From Methylotetracoccus oryzae (GTDB lineage Bacteria > Pseudomonadota > Gammaproteobacteria > Methylococcales > Methylococcaceae), in NCBI RefSeq assembly GCF_006175985.1, contig NZ_SRSH01000005.1, forward strand, positions 171,969 to 235,968: a stretch of 64,000 nucleotides of DNA, written 5' to 3'. Under the pieces are notes generated by a model, which was not told the DNA's origin, searched no databases, and saw only the letters and a program-made list of their open reading frames with translations. The position numbers were made by a program, and so were the translations under genes. This document shows positions 55,830 through 64,000 of this stretch, piece by piece. Each line of letters starts with the position of its first letter. The stretch's first letter is position 1.

Positions 55830-56678
55830 GTGCGATATTTCTGGGAAACTATCTCTAGCTGGGCGTATTGGAGATATGTGATTTTCTCTGCCGCCGGATT
55901 TCAGTCTGTACTGACGGTCTTTGGCGCAATTTACCTAGTAGTTGAAGCTCTAGACTTCTTCAGAATTTACTCTCGCGACGAGTACGGGAAGTACGCATTC
56001 TTTGTGTTTCTGTTTATTGCTGCAATCCTCGCAATCGCGAGTAGGCGCCCGATTACCAGCACCATCGTTAGGTTTGCGCAGCGGGATTTCGAGATAGAAG
56101 TGCGAATTGGGGATCTATTTGACGCCGCTGGCGCCGTACTGGTTAGCACAAACACGAACTTCGAATGCGATGTTGCGTCGGGAAAAATCTCAAGCAAAAG
56201 CCTGCAGGGTCAATTTACCGCGAAGTATTTCACAGGGAATCAGAGCAAGCTGATAGAGGAAGTTGCCGCCGGGCTACCTGCGGAGCTTGAGCCTCCTTAC
56301 CCCATGGGCACAACCGTGCCAGTTAACACTCATGGTAAGACGTTCTACTTCACAGCAATGGCAGCATTAAATGATGATGGCAATGCCTCGACTACGATCC
56401 CTGATGTAAAGAAAGCCTTAAACGGTCTTTGGGAATATGTACGCAGAGCTGGTGAACTTCAAGAACTAGCAGTGCCGGTCATCGGCACGGGTCGCGGCAG
56501 GCTTCAGGTGCCAAGAAACAAAATGATTGAGTTGATCTCGGAATCATTCGTTGAGGCAGCCGCCAAAGGCAAATTTTCCGATCGGTTGGTAATTGTGATC
56601 CACCCAGATGACGCCAAGCGTTTTCAGGTGAATCTATATGAAGTTAAAGATCGCCTTCGGCAGGCCTTAGTCGTTTGA
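55830..56678 (+). CDS. thsA: ThsA-like membrane-macro-domain effector, type II Thoeris
   Basis: About 282 residues. Two membrane helices (about 18-40 and 54-71) are followed by a macro-type domain (about 88-262) that starts FEIEVRIGDLFDAAGAVLVSTNT and has the glycine loop VPVIGTGRGRL (215-225). This two-helix plus macro layout is that of type II Thoeris ThsA, where the macro domain binds a signal made by ThsB and the membrane part kills or disables the infected cell. The start is GTG 55830, two bases after the thsB stop, or ATG 55797, which overlaps it. Gene order is thsB then thsA. Identification is from architecture and neighbourhood. Confidence 0.75.
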   Translation: MRYFWETISSWAYWRYVIFSAAGFQSVLTVFGAIYLVVEALDFFRIYSRDEYGKYAFFVFLFIAAILAIASRRPITSTIVRFAQRDFEIEVRIGDLFDAAGAVLVSTNTNFECDVASGKISSKSLQGQFTAKYFTGNQSKLIEEVAAGLPAELEPPYPMGTTVPVNTHGKTFYFTAMAALNDDGNASTTIPDVKKALNGLWEYVRRAGELQELAVPVIGTGRGRLQVPRNKMIELISESFVEAAAKGKFSDRLVIVIHPDDAKRFQVNLYEVKDRLRQALVV

Positions 56679-56712
56679 TTTGCATAGATTTCATGGCGGT
56701 CAGTACGGTGCC

Positions 56713-56811
56713 GCCCAACAAATCGTTGCACCGGACGTTTGACCCGCTGCTCGGTTTGGCTACGCCAAACCCTCACATCGGCTCAAACGCCGTTGAACTC
56801 AAGCGTTAGCG
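56713..56811 (+). repeat. attC: Integron attC recombination site (cassette end)
   Basis: A 99-base attC. It starts GCCCAAC (RYYYAAC) followed by AAATCGTTGCACCGGACG and ends CGCCGTTGAACTCAAGC then GTTAGCG (core GTTRRRY, with one mismatch). The centre folds: GGTTTGGC pairs with GCCAAACC around TAC, and TTTGACCCG with part of CGGCTCAAA. The ends closely resemble those of known cassettes (TAACAA...CGTTCAAGC...AACTCAAGCGTTAG). It lies 34 bases after the ThsA stop, as expected for a cassette. No intI gene is within the window. Confidence 0.85.
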
Positions 56812-56841
56812 GGCACATCAACCGACCGGAGGAAAAATCCA

Positions 56842-57579
56842 TTGGGAAATCATCCAAGCCACAAAGATCTCTCCTTAAGTCTCGCTTCGGAGTTCACGGA
56901 GGTATTACCAGGTGACTTTGTCCGTGACCGCCCATCTGTGCGTGACAAGCGATTTCCCATACTCGGACCACGTCCCTCAGGCCCAAACACGCAGCCGCAT
57001 GAGAACGCCTCTGCTTCTGGGCCATACATCTATTTCGTATATAGCGCTCTGGGTGAAATTAAGTACATCGGAAAGGCCGACGAGCGAACGGTGCTCTATC
57101 GTTGGATACGTCCTGACGGGCGAACCGGCCTGCACCAGTGGTCCCATGGCACGAACTCCGCTAAGAAGAAGGCGACCATTGAGTTCATTGCTGATGAGTT
57201 GCGCTCCGGCAAATCCCCAGTACGGCTGTACTTTTCGAATGCCAGATCACTCCGTGCTTCTGTAGTCAAACGAGCCGCAACACTTGGAATTACGTTAGCG
57301 AACTTGGAAACCCTTCCTGGCCATCCCTGGGCAGCTTTTCGGAAGCTAAAGTCGCTCCGAGACGAGCACTTCCAACACAGGAAGTCGACATCTTCGGGCA
57401 TTGGGCGAAACGAGCACTTAGCGTTGTTGAACGAGTTCAAGCACGCCATTCCAAGGCTGCTTCTTCAACTGCACATTCACTTCGGTGTCCGCTGTCCCGC
57501 AGCGATCATTCGCTTCGCCTACTTTCCCGAGATCGAGCGTGCGCCTCGCACAGATGCGGAAGAAAGGGGATCAGGTTAG
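56842..57579 (+). CDS. GIY-YIG-like nuclease-domain protein in cassette 2
   Basis: A 245-residue protein that begins with TTG 56842 and a strong ribosome site (GGAGGA, 8 bases upstream) 30 bases after the attC core, as in cassettes. A segment PYIYFVYSALGEIKYIGKADE (61-81) followed by an Arg at 87 has the form of a GIY-YIG nuclease domain. The rest (about 95-245) is basic and of unknown type. The last 30 residues (after HIHFGVRCP) may have been added by loss of the original end, since no attC follows. Possible role: defence or DNA repair; not shown by sequence. Confidence 0.6.
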   Translation: MGNHPSHKDLSLSLASEFTEVLPGDFVRDRPSVRDKRFPILGPRPSGPNTQPHENASASGPYIYFVYSALGEIKYIGKADERTVLYRWIRPDGRTGLHQWSHGTNSAKKKATIEFIADELRSGKSPVRLYFSNARSLRASVVKRAATLGITLANLETLPGHPWAAFRKLKSLRDEHFQHRKSTSSGIGRNEHLALLNEFKHAIPRLLLQLHIHFGVRCPAAIIRFAYFPEIERAPRTDAEERGSG

Positions 57580-57739
57580 ATTGTTTTCGGACATCCAGGC
57601 CTACGGCCGTGCGTGTTGCCCCATCGGATAACCGAATGCATGGCCCGGAAGCCTAATCCGACCTGTCTTTCGCATGTTTTTCGTGTTTCCATGTCGGGCC
57701 GACCCATCTACCGTTGACAATCCAGGAGGAACCGTGGGC

Positions 57740-58807
57740 ATGCGCCTGAACGAGATCGATCAAACCGCGCTGGAACAGTTACAGGGCAAAGTCATCGGCG
57801 ATGTGGCCGGGGCCTTGGGCTTGTTGATGGCCTATATGGGCGACAAGCTGGATCTGTACAGCGCCCTGGCGGAAATCAGCCCCGCCACCAGCCGGGAACT
57901 GGCCGACAACACCGGCATGAACGAACGCTACCTCCGGGAGTGGCTATCTGCCAACGCCGCCGCTGGCTATGTCAATTACGATCCAGCCGCGGGCCGCTTT
58001 TCCCTGTCGCCCGAACAGGCCGTGGTGTTCGCCGCCGAAGGCCATCCCGCCTGCATGCAGGGCTTCTTTCAGGCGGTGATGTCGGTGTACTTCGACGAAT
58101 CCAAGGTGGTCGATGTCTTCCGCAGCGGCAAGGGTCTGCCATGGAGCGACCACAGCCCCTGCCTGTTTTGCGGCACGGAGCGCTTTTTCCGCCCCATGTA
58201 TGCCCAGAACCTGATTGACTCCTGGATACCGGCCCTCGACGGCGTCCGGGAAAAGCTCGAAGCGGGCGCCCGGGTGGCGGACGTGGGTTGCGGACACGGT
58301 TCCTCGACCATCCTGATGGCGCAGGCGTTCCCCAATTCCACATTCCATGGCTTCGACTTGCACGGGCCGTCCATCGAACATGCGCGGGAACGGGCGCGCG
58401 CCGCGGGCGTTGCCGCCAACACCATTTTCGAGGTGGTAACGGCGAAGGGATATCCCGGAAAGAATTACGATCTGGTCACGGTCTTCGATGCCCTGCACGA
58501 TATGGGCGATCCCGTGGGTGCGGCCCAGCATATCGCCAGCACTTTGACGACGGGCGGGACGCTGATGCTCGTCGAGCCATTCGCCGGGGACAGCCTTGAA
58601 GAGAACCTGCATCCCCTGGGCCAGATTTATTACTCGTTCTCGACGATGGTCTGCGTGCCCGCCTCGAAATCGCAGGAAGTCGGCCTCGCCCTGGGTGCCC
58701 AGGCCGGCGAGAAGCGGCTGACCGCGGTGCTCGAAGCCGGGGGCTTCAGCCAAGTGCGGCGGGCTGCGGCGACGCCGACCAATCTGGTGCTGGAAGCCAA
58801 GGTTTAA
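57740..58807 (+). CDS. Class I SAM-dependent methyltransferase with N-terminal winged helix
   Basis: About 355 residues. The N-terminal part (about 20-85) is a winged-helix region (DLYSALAEISPATSRELADNTGMNERYLREWL). The SAM domain has motif I VADVGCGHGSSTILMA, then GFDLHGP and VFDALHDMGDP. It resembles the Rv2258c/UbiE-type methyltransferases annotated in many bacteria. The product is unknown. ATG 57740 with AGGAGGA 9 bases before it is preferred to the longer frame from 57674. The gene lies directly after the presumed cassette region, and composition returns to that of the chromosome. Confidence 0.85.
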   Translation: MRLNEIDQTALEQLQGKVIGDVAGALGLLMAYMGDKLDLYSALAEISPATSRELADNTGMNERYLREWLSANAAAGYVNYDPAAGRFSLSPEQAVVFAAEGHPACMQGFFQAVMSVYFDESKVVDVFRSGKGLPWSDHSPCLFCGTERFFRPMYAQNLIDSWIPALDGVREKLEAGARVADVGCGHGSSTILMAQAFPNSTFHGFDLHGPSIEHARERARAAGVAANTIFEVVTAKGYPGKNYDLVTVFDALHDMGDPVGAAQHIASTLTTGGTLMLVEPFAGDSLEENLHPLGQIYYSFSTMVCVPASKSQEVGLALGAQAGEKRLTAVLEAGGFSQVRRAAATPTNLVLEAKV

Positions 58808-58879
58808 GGGCGTGAATCAACGCAAAACGGGATCCGGCTCGAACAGTCCCTTTTGCCAGCCATCCGACGGAGACGTGCG

Positions 58880-59419
58880 ATGCCGGGATTTCTGGAACTG
58901 ACGCTGGGTGGCCTGCTAGGAAGCAGTCTTACCGCCGTCGCGGTGGGCGCCCTGTTTCTGCGCCGCAACAAACGAGTGGAATCGGAGATCAAGGCCTACT
59001 TCGATGAGCGCTTCAAGGTCTTCGAGTCCACTCGCTCCTGGAAGCAGCAGGCGCTGTTCGAACTGCTGGGGCCGCTGCACATGCAATTCGACCGCACTAG
59101 GCGCGCGATGAATCGCTGGCGGTCCAAGAATCTCTACCTGGAAGCGAATGTGGTGCGCGAGGGCAATCGGACCTGCCGGGATCTTCTGCTGTCGAAGGGT
59201 CACCTGATCCCGCCGCATCTAATGGGCGATGCCGGCCGGCTCATCGAGCATTACGACGCCTGGCTGGAGGCCTTCGAGAAGCACCGGGGCGAAGCGAAAG
59301 GCGGCGACGATGTCTCGTTCGTCTTTGCCGGGCCCGACGGCTTCCCGTTCCCGTCAGATGCCGAAGAGCACTTCAATGCCGAATTCAGGAAGCTGCAGAA
59401 GGAGCTTTTCGGCGTTTAG
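58880..59419 (+). CDS. Membrane-anchored protein of unknown function
   Basis: About 179 residues. One N-terminal membrane helix (about 7-26, LGGLLGSSLTAVAVGALFL) and a soluble helical part with SWKQQALFELLGPLHMQFDRTRRAMNRW and NLYLEANVVREGNRTCRDLLLSKGHLIPP. I know similar proteins only as hypothetical. The ATG at 58880 is preceded by GGAGACG. The next gene starts 125 bases further on the same strand. Confidence 0.6.
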   Translation: MPGFLELTLGGLLGSSLTAVAVGALFLRRNKRVESEIKAYFDERFKVFESTRSWKQQALFELLGPLHMQFDRTRRAMNRWRSKNLYLEANVVREGNRTCRDLLLSKGHLIPPHLMGDAGRLIEHYDAWLEAFEKHRGEAKGGDDVSFVFAGPDGFPFPSDAEEHFNAEFRKLQKELFGV

Positions 59420-59544
59420 GCTGTGTCAGTCGGGGAGCATCGAAAAAGTCGGTACGACTTTTGTCGCCTTTACGGCGGGCCGATCTGGGACTACGGTGTG
59501 TTCCGATCAGTTTGTTCGAGCGTCAACGATGGCAAGGAGGGGTC

Positions 59545-60540
59545 ATGGCCGATTTCGTGATGTGTGCTCGCGCCGTTCGGAGCGGCAAGTTCGTGTCCGA
59601 ACCGGGCGCTAGTCTTTACCTTGAAGTGCCCGACGGTAGCGACGGGTTGCCCGCGGCGCCCGTGCCGCTTCCGGAGCACAAGGTCCGCCGCGACGTATGG
59701 ATCAAGCGGCTACGGCAAGCCTCTGTCTGGGGGCAGGATTCCCGAATCCCGACCAAGGATCGCGGCGACGTCCTCGTCTTCATACATGGCTACAACAACG
59801 ATCAAGCCGTGGTGATGCGCAGGCACCGGCAGTTGCAGCGTGATCTGCGCTCGGTCGGTTATCTCGGCGCCATCGTATCGTTCGACTGGCCCAGTGCCGA
59901 CATGCCGCTGAACTACCTGGAAGACCGCCACGACGCCAAGGAAACGGCACTGCACCTGATGCGGGACGGCATCTACTGGCTGGCTAAGGAACAGACGCCG
60001 GACTGTACGATCAATGTCCATCTGCTCGGGCACTCGACCGGCGCTTTTGTGATCCGGGAGGCGTTCGATGATGCCGATGACGCCTTGCTGGCCCAGCTCA
60101 GCTGGATCATCAGTCAGGTGCTGTTTATTTCCGGTGACGTCTCGGCGGCCTCGATGTCGGCAGACAACCCGACCAGTGAGGCCATCTACCGCCACTGCGT
60201 GCGCTTTACCAACTACTCGAACCGTTACGATTCGGTGCTGAAGCTCTCGAACGCCAAGCGGGTCGGCATGTCGCCCCGGGTCGGACGCGACGGATTGCCG
60301 CTCGACGTGCCTGCGAAGGCCGTCAATGTGGATTGCAGCGCCTATTTCGAGCGGTTGAGCAGCGACCCCGCGCTCAGACAGGCGGATCAGCAGGCCGAGA
60401 TTGGCACGTTCGATCACTCCTGGCAGATTGGAAATCTGGCCTTTACGCGGGATCTGTTCGAAACCTTGAAGGGCGACCTGGATCGCTCGGTGGTTCCCAC
60501 GCGCGTCGCCGAAGGCGGCTCACTGTTTCTTAAGGGCTAA
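59545..60540 (+). CDS. DUF900-type alpha/beta hydrolase
   Basis: A 331-residue protein with an alpha/beta hydrolase core: VLVFIHGYNND (oxyanion region), SFDWPSA, then the nucleophile elbow LLGHSTGAF (Ser). The DUF900 family fits, including the NYLEDRHDAKETALHL segment. Substrate and role are unknown. ATG 59545 has an AAGGAGG ribosome site; the frame upstream is not used. It is not clearly linked to its neighbours. Confidence 0.78.
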   Translation: MADFVMCARAVRSGKFVSEPGASLYLEVPDGSDGLPAAPVPLPEHKVRRDVWIKRLRQASVWGQDSRIPTKDRGDVLVFIHGYNNDQAVVMRRHRQLQRDLRSVGYLGAIVSFDWPSADMPLNYLEDRHDAKETALHLMRDGIYWLAKEQTPDCTINVHLLGHSTGAFVIREAFDDADDALLAQLSWIISQVLFISGDVSAASMSADNPTSEAIYRHCVRFTNYSNRYDSVLKLSNAKRVGMSPRVGRDGLPLDVPAKAVNVDCSAYFERLSSDPALRQADQQAEIGTFDHSWQIGNLAFTRDLFETLKGDLDRSVVPTRVAEGGSLFLKG

Positions 60541-60825
60541 CGGTTCCGTTGTGCCTCCAGGCGAGACGACCCAAGGGGCCGGGGTGCGTCTTCCCCTGAA
60601 AAAATTCGAAATTCGTCAGAGGCCAGCGCGGAATCTCCGATTCCGCGCCCCACCCGTGTCTTTCGCCCGGTAGGCCGCATGTAACCCTTCACCCTGCTGC
60701 CTTGCTGGGTAGGTAGTGGGAGCGGGCCGGGAGGGCGAGACCGTTTGCGGGAGGGAACCCGCAGCCGAGCCAGGGACGGATCCACGGCGTGTCTCGGCCT
60801 CCCGGATCGCTCCCGCGAGGGGGGC

Positions 60826-63345
60826 GTGAACAGTTACAGGCCGCATGATCAGAAAAAGGGGCCTGGTTTGGATATCCCTGGGTTATTGGCCCTAGGCATT
60901 GCCCTGCTCACCGGTCCGCTGATGCAGCTGATGCGCGGCCACGGCGGTCATGGTGGCACGGCAACCATGCACCGACGCTTCGGCGCTCCGACAACGACAA
61001 GGTATGAGCCAATGGACGCGAATGCACACCAGCATCACGGCAGTCACCCCTCTGCCGAGTCAGCCCCGCGAACGGACCTGAAAGATCCGGTGTGCGGCAT
61101 GACCGTGACGGAGCAGTCTGAACACAAATTGACGCACGAAGGCGGGCCCTACTATTTCTGCAGCGCCAAGTGCAAAGGTCAGTTTGCGGAGAACCCGCTG
61201 CGGTACCTGGCACCGACCGCGCCCGCGGAAGTCGCGCCGGCGGCGGCTGGCACGATTTACACCTGCCCCATGCACCCCGAGGTGCGGCAGGGCTTTCCCG
61301 GCAGCTGCCCCAAGTGCGGTATGAGCTTGGAGCCCATCATTCCTCTGGGCGAGGAAGGCGACCCTGAGCTAAAGGACTTTCAGCGTCGTTTCTGGTGGAC
61401 GCTGCCACTCACGGTCATTGTCACCGTTCTGGCCATGTTCGGCCATCGCCTCGGCTGGTTTGCCATGAACGTGCAAACCTGGGTTGAACTGGTGCTGTCC
61501 TTACCGGTCGTGATGTGGGCGGGCTGGCCATTCTTCCTGCGTTGCTGGCGGTCCCTGGTTCATCGCAACCCCAACATGTGGACCTTGATTGGGCTAGGTA
61601 CCGGCGCGGCCTTCGTCTACAGCGTGGTGGCAACCGTGATGCCGGGCGTGTTCCCGGATTCGTTCATCTCCATGGGGCGTGTGGCCGTTTACTATGAGGC
61701 GGCCGTGGTCATCATCTCGCTCACCATGGTGGGCCAGATCATCGAGTTGAAGGCCCGTTCGCAAACGTCTGCGGCGATCAAGGCGTTACTCGGTTTGGCA
61801 CCCAAGACGGCACGCCGCATCAATGCGGACGGCAGCGAAGAGGACGTACCGCTGAACCAGGTACATGTCGGCGACCTGCTGCGCATCCGTCCTGGCGAAA
61901 AAGTGCCCGTCGATGGCGCTGTGACCGAGGGCAGCAGCGCCGTGGATGAATCCATGCTGACCGGTGAGCCCGTACCGGTGACCAAGCGCGTCGGTGACAA
62001 GGTGATCGGTGCCACGATGAATACCAGCGGTGCCCTGGTGATGCGCTCAGAAAAAGTTGGTGCCGCCACCATGCTCTCGCAGATTGTCGAGATGGTAACC
62101 AATGCCCAGCGCTCGAAGGCCCCCATGCAGCGCATGGCCGATGTGGTCGCGGGCAAGTTTGTGGTCGTGGTGGTAGCCATCGCCATCGTCACCTTCCTTG
62201 TCTGGGGCCTGTTCGGTCCAGAACCCAGCTGGGTATTCGGCCTGATCAACGCAGTGGCGGTGCTGATCATCGCTTGCCCGTGCGCGCTTGGGCTGGCGAC
62301 TCCCATGTCGGTGATGGTGGCGACGGGTCGTGCGGCAACCGAGGGCGTGCTGTTCCGGGATGCTGAAGCCATCGAAAAAATGCGGGAGGTGGACACGCTG
62401 ATCGTCGACAAAACCGGCACCCTGACCGAGGGCAAACCCGCTTTCGATTCCGCTGTCGCCGCCCCCGGCTACACAGCGGATGAAGTGCTACACCTTGCAG
62501 CCAGTCTGGACCAGGGCAGCGAACATCCATTGGCCGAGGCCATCGTCAGCGCCGCACGCACCAAAGGACTGGGACTGGTGACGCCGGTGGACTTCGAGTC
62601 CAGCAGCGGGATCGGCGTGCGAGGCATGATTGAGGGCAAGCATCTGTTGCTGGGCAACACCGCCTTGATGCAAGCCGAGGGCGTGGCAACCGATACGCTC
62701 AAGATCGACGGCGAGCGCTTGCGCAATGAGGGTGCCAGCGTGATGCATCTTGCGGTGGACAAACAACTGGCGGGCATCCTGGCCGTGACCGATCCCATCA
62801 AGGCCAGCACGCTCGAAGCGATCAAAGCCCTGCACGCCAGTGGCTTGCGCATCGTGATGGCAACGGGAGACGGCCTGACCACGGCCAAGTCAGTGGGTGC
62901 CAAACTGGGTATCGACGAGGTGCATGGCGAGGTCAAACCCGCCGATAAGCTGGCGCTTGTGGAACGCCTCCAGAAGGAGGGGCGCATTGTTGCCATGGCC
63001 GGCGATGGTATCAACGATGCGCCTGCGCTGGCCAAGGCGGATGTCGGTATAGCCATGGGCACGGGAACTGACGTGGCAATGAACAGCGGCCAGATCACGC
63101 TGGTGAAAGGGGATTTGCGAGGCATCACCGCGGCCCGTGAAATCTCGATCAACACGGTCCGAAACATGCGTCAGAATTTGTTGTTCGCATTCATTTACAA
63201 CGCCTTTGGGGTGCCGATTGCGGCAGGCGTCCTGTATCCCTTTACCGGGTGGCTGTTGTCCCCGCTGATTGCGGCGCTGGCCATGAGCCTGAGCTCGGTG
63301 TCGGTGATCGGGAATGCCCTGCGCTTGCGGCATGGCAAGAAATGA
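60826..63345 (+). CDS. copA: Copper/silver P1B-type ATPase with YHS and heavy-metal-binding N-terminus
   Basis: About 839 residues. From the N-terminus: a hydrophobic segment (about 14-37), a His-rich stretch (NAHQHHGSH), a YHS domain (86-130, DPVCGMTV... FCSAKC), a metal-binding domain (144-170, YTCPMHPEV... [10 protein letters not shown]), then the P1B ATPase with the CPC motif of the transport helix, DKTGT phosphorylation site, TGEP and [13 protein letters not shown] marks copper/silver exporters. The full GTG start at 60826 has a G-rich ribosome site; ATG 61012 would skip the first helix. It lacks the usual CueR or CopZ neighbours. Exports Cu(I) or Ag(I) across the inner membrane. Confidence 0.9.
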   Translation: MNSYRPHDQKKGPGLDIPGLLALGIALLTGPLMQLMRGHGGHGGTATMHRRFGAPTTTRYEPMDANAHQHHGSHPSAESAPRTDLKDPVCGMTVTEQSEHKLTHEGGPYYFCSAKCKGQFAENPLRYLAPTAPAEVAPAAAGTIYTCPMHPEVRQGFPGSCPKCGMSLEPIIPLGEEGDPELKDFQRRFWWTLPLTVIVTVLAMFGHRLGWFAMNVQTWVELVLSLPVVMWAGWPFFLRCWRSLVHRNPNMWTLIGLGTGAAFVYSVVATVMPGVFPDSFISMGRVAVYYEAAVVIISLTMVGQIIELKARSQTSAAIKALLGLAPKTARRINADGSEEDVPLNQVHVGDLLRIRPGEKVPVDGAVTEGSSAVDESMLTGEPVPVTKRVGDKVIGATMNTSGALVMRSEKVGAATMLSQIVEMVTNAQRSKAPMQRMADVVAGKFVVVVVAIAIVTFLVWGLFGPEPSWVFGLINAVAVLIIACPCALGLATPMSVMVATGRAATEGVLFRDAEAIEKMREVDTLIVDKTGTLTEGKPAFDSAVAAPGYTADEVLHLAASLDQGSEHPLAEAIVSAARTKGLGLVTPVDFESSSGIGVRGMIEGKHLLLGNTALMQAEGVATDTLKIDGERLRNEGASVMHLAVDKQLAGILAVTDPIKASTLEAIKALHASGLRIVMATGDGLTTAKSVGAKLGIDEVHGEVKPADKLALVERLQKEGRIVAMAGDGINDAPALAKADVGIAMGTGTDVAMNSGQITLVKGDLRGITAAREISINTVRNMRQNLLFAFIYNAFGVPIAAGVLYPFTGWLLSPLIAALAMSLSSVSVIGNALRLRHGKK

Positions 63346-63454
63346 CAGTGGACTCTGGAGAGCTGATGAGACTAGCCTACCAGGCTGTTGCTTTCCGCCT
63401 AGATTGGGATGATGTAGCGTGTGAATAAGGCGATGGCGTGCGAGAGGTAAACGG

Positions 63455-63799
63455 ATGAACGTCACCGTCAAGATTTCTGCCGCGCTGGCGGCTGGGTTGC
63501 TGCTGAGCGCCTGTGCCGGTCGGCCCGTAAAGTTTGCTGACGCACCCGATCTGTCGCAAGTCGACACAAACCGAGGCCGGAAGATCACGGCACAGGCGGG
63601 TGGGTTCATGCTGTTCAGCGCACTTCCGCTGGGCACGAACGACCGCCAGTATCGGGCTTACGAGGAGTTGCTGACTGAAGCCGGGACCGACAAGATCGCC
63701 AACATCGCCGTCAAGGAGACCTGGTCGTACGGCTTCGTGGGCACGAGCTATTGGACCATTTTGACCGCGACGGCCTATCCGCCCAAGTCAAGGAAGTAA
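63455..63799 (+). CDS. Small lipoprotein of unknown function
   Basis: A 114-residue precursor with a lipobox (LLLSAC, Cys20), so attached to a membrane after processing. Mature part: GRPVKFADAPDLSQVDTNRGRKITAQAGGFMLFSALPLGTND and a C-terminal strand region. I do not recognise the family, though similar short lipoproteins occur in proteobacteria. It follows the ATPase by about 110 bases and may share its transcript. Confidence 0.7.
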   Translation: MNVTVKISAALAAGLLLSACAGRPVKFADAPDLSQVDTNRGRKITAQAGGFMLFSALPLGTNDRQYRAYEELLTEAGTDKIANIAVKETWSYGFVGTSYWTILTATAYPPKSRK

Positions 63800-63820
63800 T
63801 CCAGCGCTCAGAATGAAGTT

Positions 63821-63855
63821 CGCGGGAATGTCGGGTCAGCTCTGACATTCCCGCG
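63821..63855. terminator. 12-bp perfect hairpin after the lipoprotein gene
   Basis: CGCGGGAATGTC (63821-63832) pairs with GACATTCCCGCG (63844-63855) around an 11-base loop, 21 bases after the stop codon. A weak T-rich patch follows (TGATTTACG). It is a likely terminator for copA and the lipoprotein gene. Confidence 0.65.
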
Positions 63856-63877
63856 ATGATTTACGTCTGGGCCCTAT

Positions 63878-64000
63878 GGAGCCTCTGAACAAATGCGGCT
63901 GGTAAGCTATCGCCAACAGAGCACGTGAACGCGGTGACCGGATGAAACAGACGACCTTCGCCTCGCTGGCCTATGACCAGAAGAAGAAGCAGACCCGACG
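63878..64000 (+). mobile_element. Left end of an IS5-family-like insertion sequence (cut by window edge)
   Basis: A possible terminal repeat begins near 63878 (GGAGCCTCTGAAC). A transposase gene starts at 63942 and reads MKQTTFASLAYDQKKKQTRR to the edge. That start is characteristic of the IS5-group transposases. The right end lies outside the window, so the element boundary is approximate. Confidence 0.6.
63942..64000 (+). CDS. IS5-family transposase, N-terminus only (continues past window)
   Basis: The first 19 codons of a transposase whose N-terminus (MKQTTFASLAYDQKKK) matches the IS5-group pattern (M-K-Q-x-T/S-F-A-x-x-x-Y-x-x-K). The gene continues past the right edge, so completeness cannot be judged. 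Confidence 0.65.
   Translation, partial: MKQTTFASLAYDQKKKQTR

Noticed and set aside
60541..60825. CueR-type operator before the copper ATPase
   Set aside because: I looked for the ACCTTCC/GGAAGGT dyad with 19-bp promoter spacing; only loosely similar GC-rich sequence is present.

Overview
The window comes from the chromosome of a GC-rich, aerobic, methylotrophic gammaproteobacterium, most likely a methanotroph of the Methylococcaceae type. The main evidence is a complete calcium-type methanol dehydrogenase cluster in the order mxaFJGIRSACKLD (31173-40812). The housekeeping genes (rluE, rlmD, cysM, trhP, rraA, ispH, hslR) also fit a gammaproteobacterium. No methane monooxygenase, rRNA or tRNA gene and no CRISPR array was seen.

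Layout. (1) 1-5900 is an accessory secretion region: an outer-membrane barrel cut by the left edge, a secreted C39 peptidase, two short Sec-exported precursors that each carry a double-glycine motif just after the signal peptide, and two further exported proteins of unknown function. (2) 6159-22397 holds a TrmH-like remnant, rluE, an M20 peptidase, gamma-glutamyltransferase, a LOG-family protein, a seven-PAS GGDEF/EAL protein, a DUF4136 lipoprotein, a cytochrome c with a di-heme peroxidase, a Lon-N protein, a HAD phosphatase, an MDR dehydrogenase and an HExxH-YkgJ fusion. (3) 22439-29834 is regulatory: a CheB-CheR-PAS-GGDEF-EAL fusion, then a PepSY / histidine kinase / NarL-type regulator operon that reads away from mxaF. 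(4) 29835-31172 is a REP repeat cluster with a RAYT transposase gene broken by a stop codon. (5) 31173-40812 is the mxa cluster, with a strong terminator after mxaI that separates the abundant structural subunits from the maturation genes mxaRSACKLD. (6) 40853-53849 has tandem duplicate Uma2 genes, a second PepSY protein, a beta-propeller/DUF11 protein, a TPR protein and the housekeeping run ldt-rlmD-cysM / trhP-rraA-pduO-ispH-rhodanese-hslR. (7) 54041-57579 is a visibly AT-richer island: a decayed HigB-like toxin with an intact antitoxin, a two-gene type II Thoeris-like anti-phage system (TIR protein plus membrane-macro protein) bounded on its right by an integron attC site, and a GIY-YIG-like protein in what looks like the next cassette. 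(8) 57740-64000 holds a methyltransferase, a membrane-anchored unknown, a DUF900 hydrolase, a copper/silver P1B ATPase, a small lipoprotein and the start of an IS5-type element at the right edge.

How the genes work together. MxaF/MxaI oxidise methanol in the periplasm and pass electrons to cytochrome cL (MxaG). MxaJ, MxaD and the RSACKL set mature the enzyme and insert calcium. The neighbouring PepSY-kinase-regulator operon is placed to control the cluster. The two most interesting systems are the Sec-routed double-glycine peptide / periplasmic C39 / FapF-like barrel group at the left end and the cassette-borne Thoeris pair near 55.3-56.7 kb.
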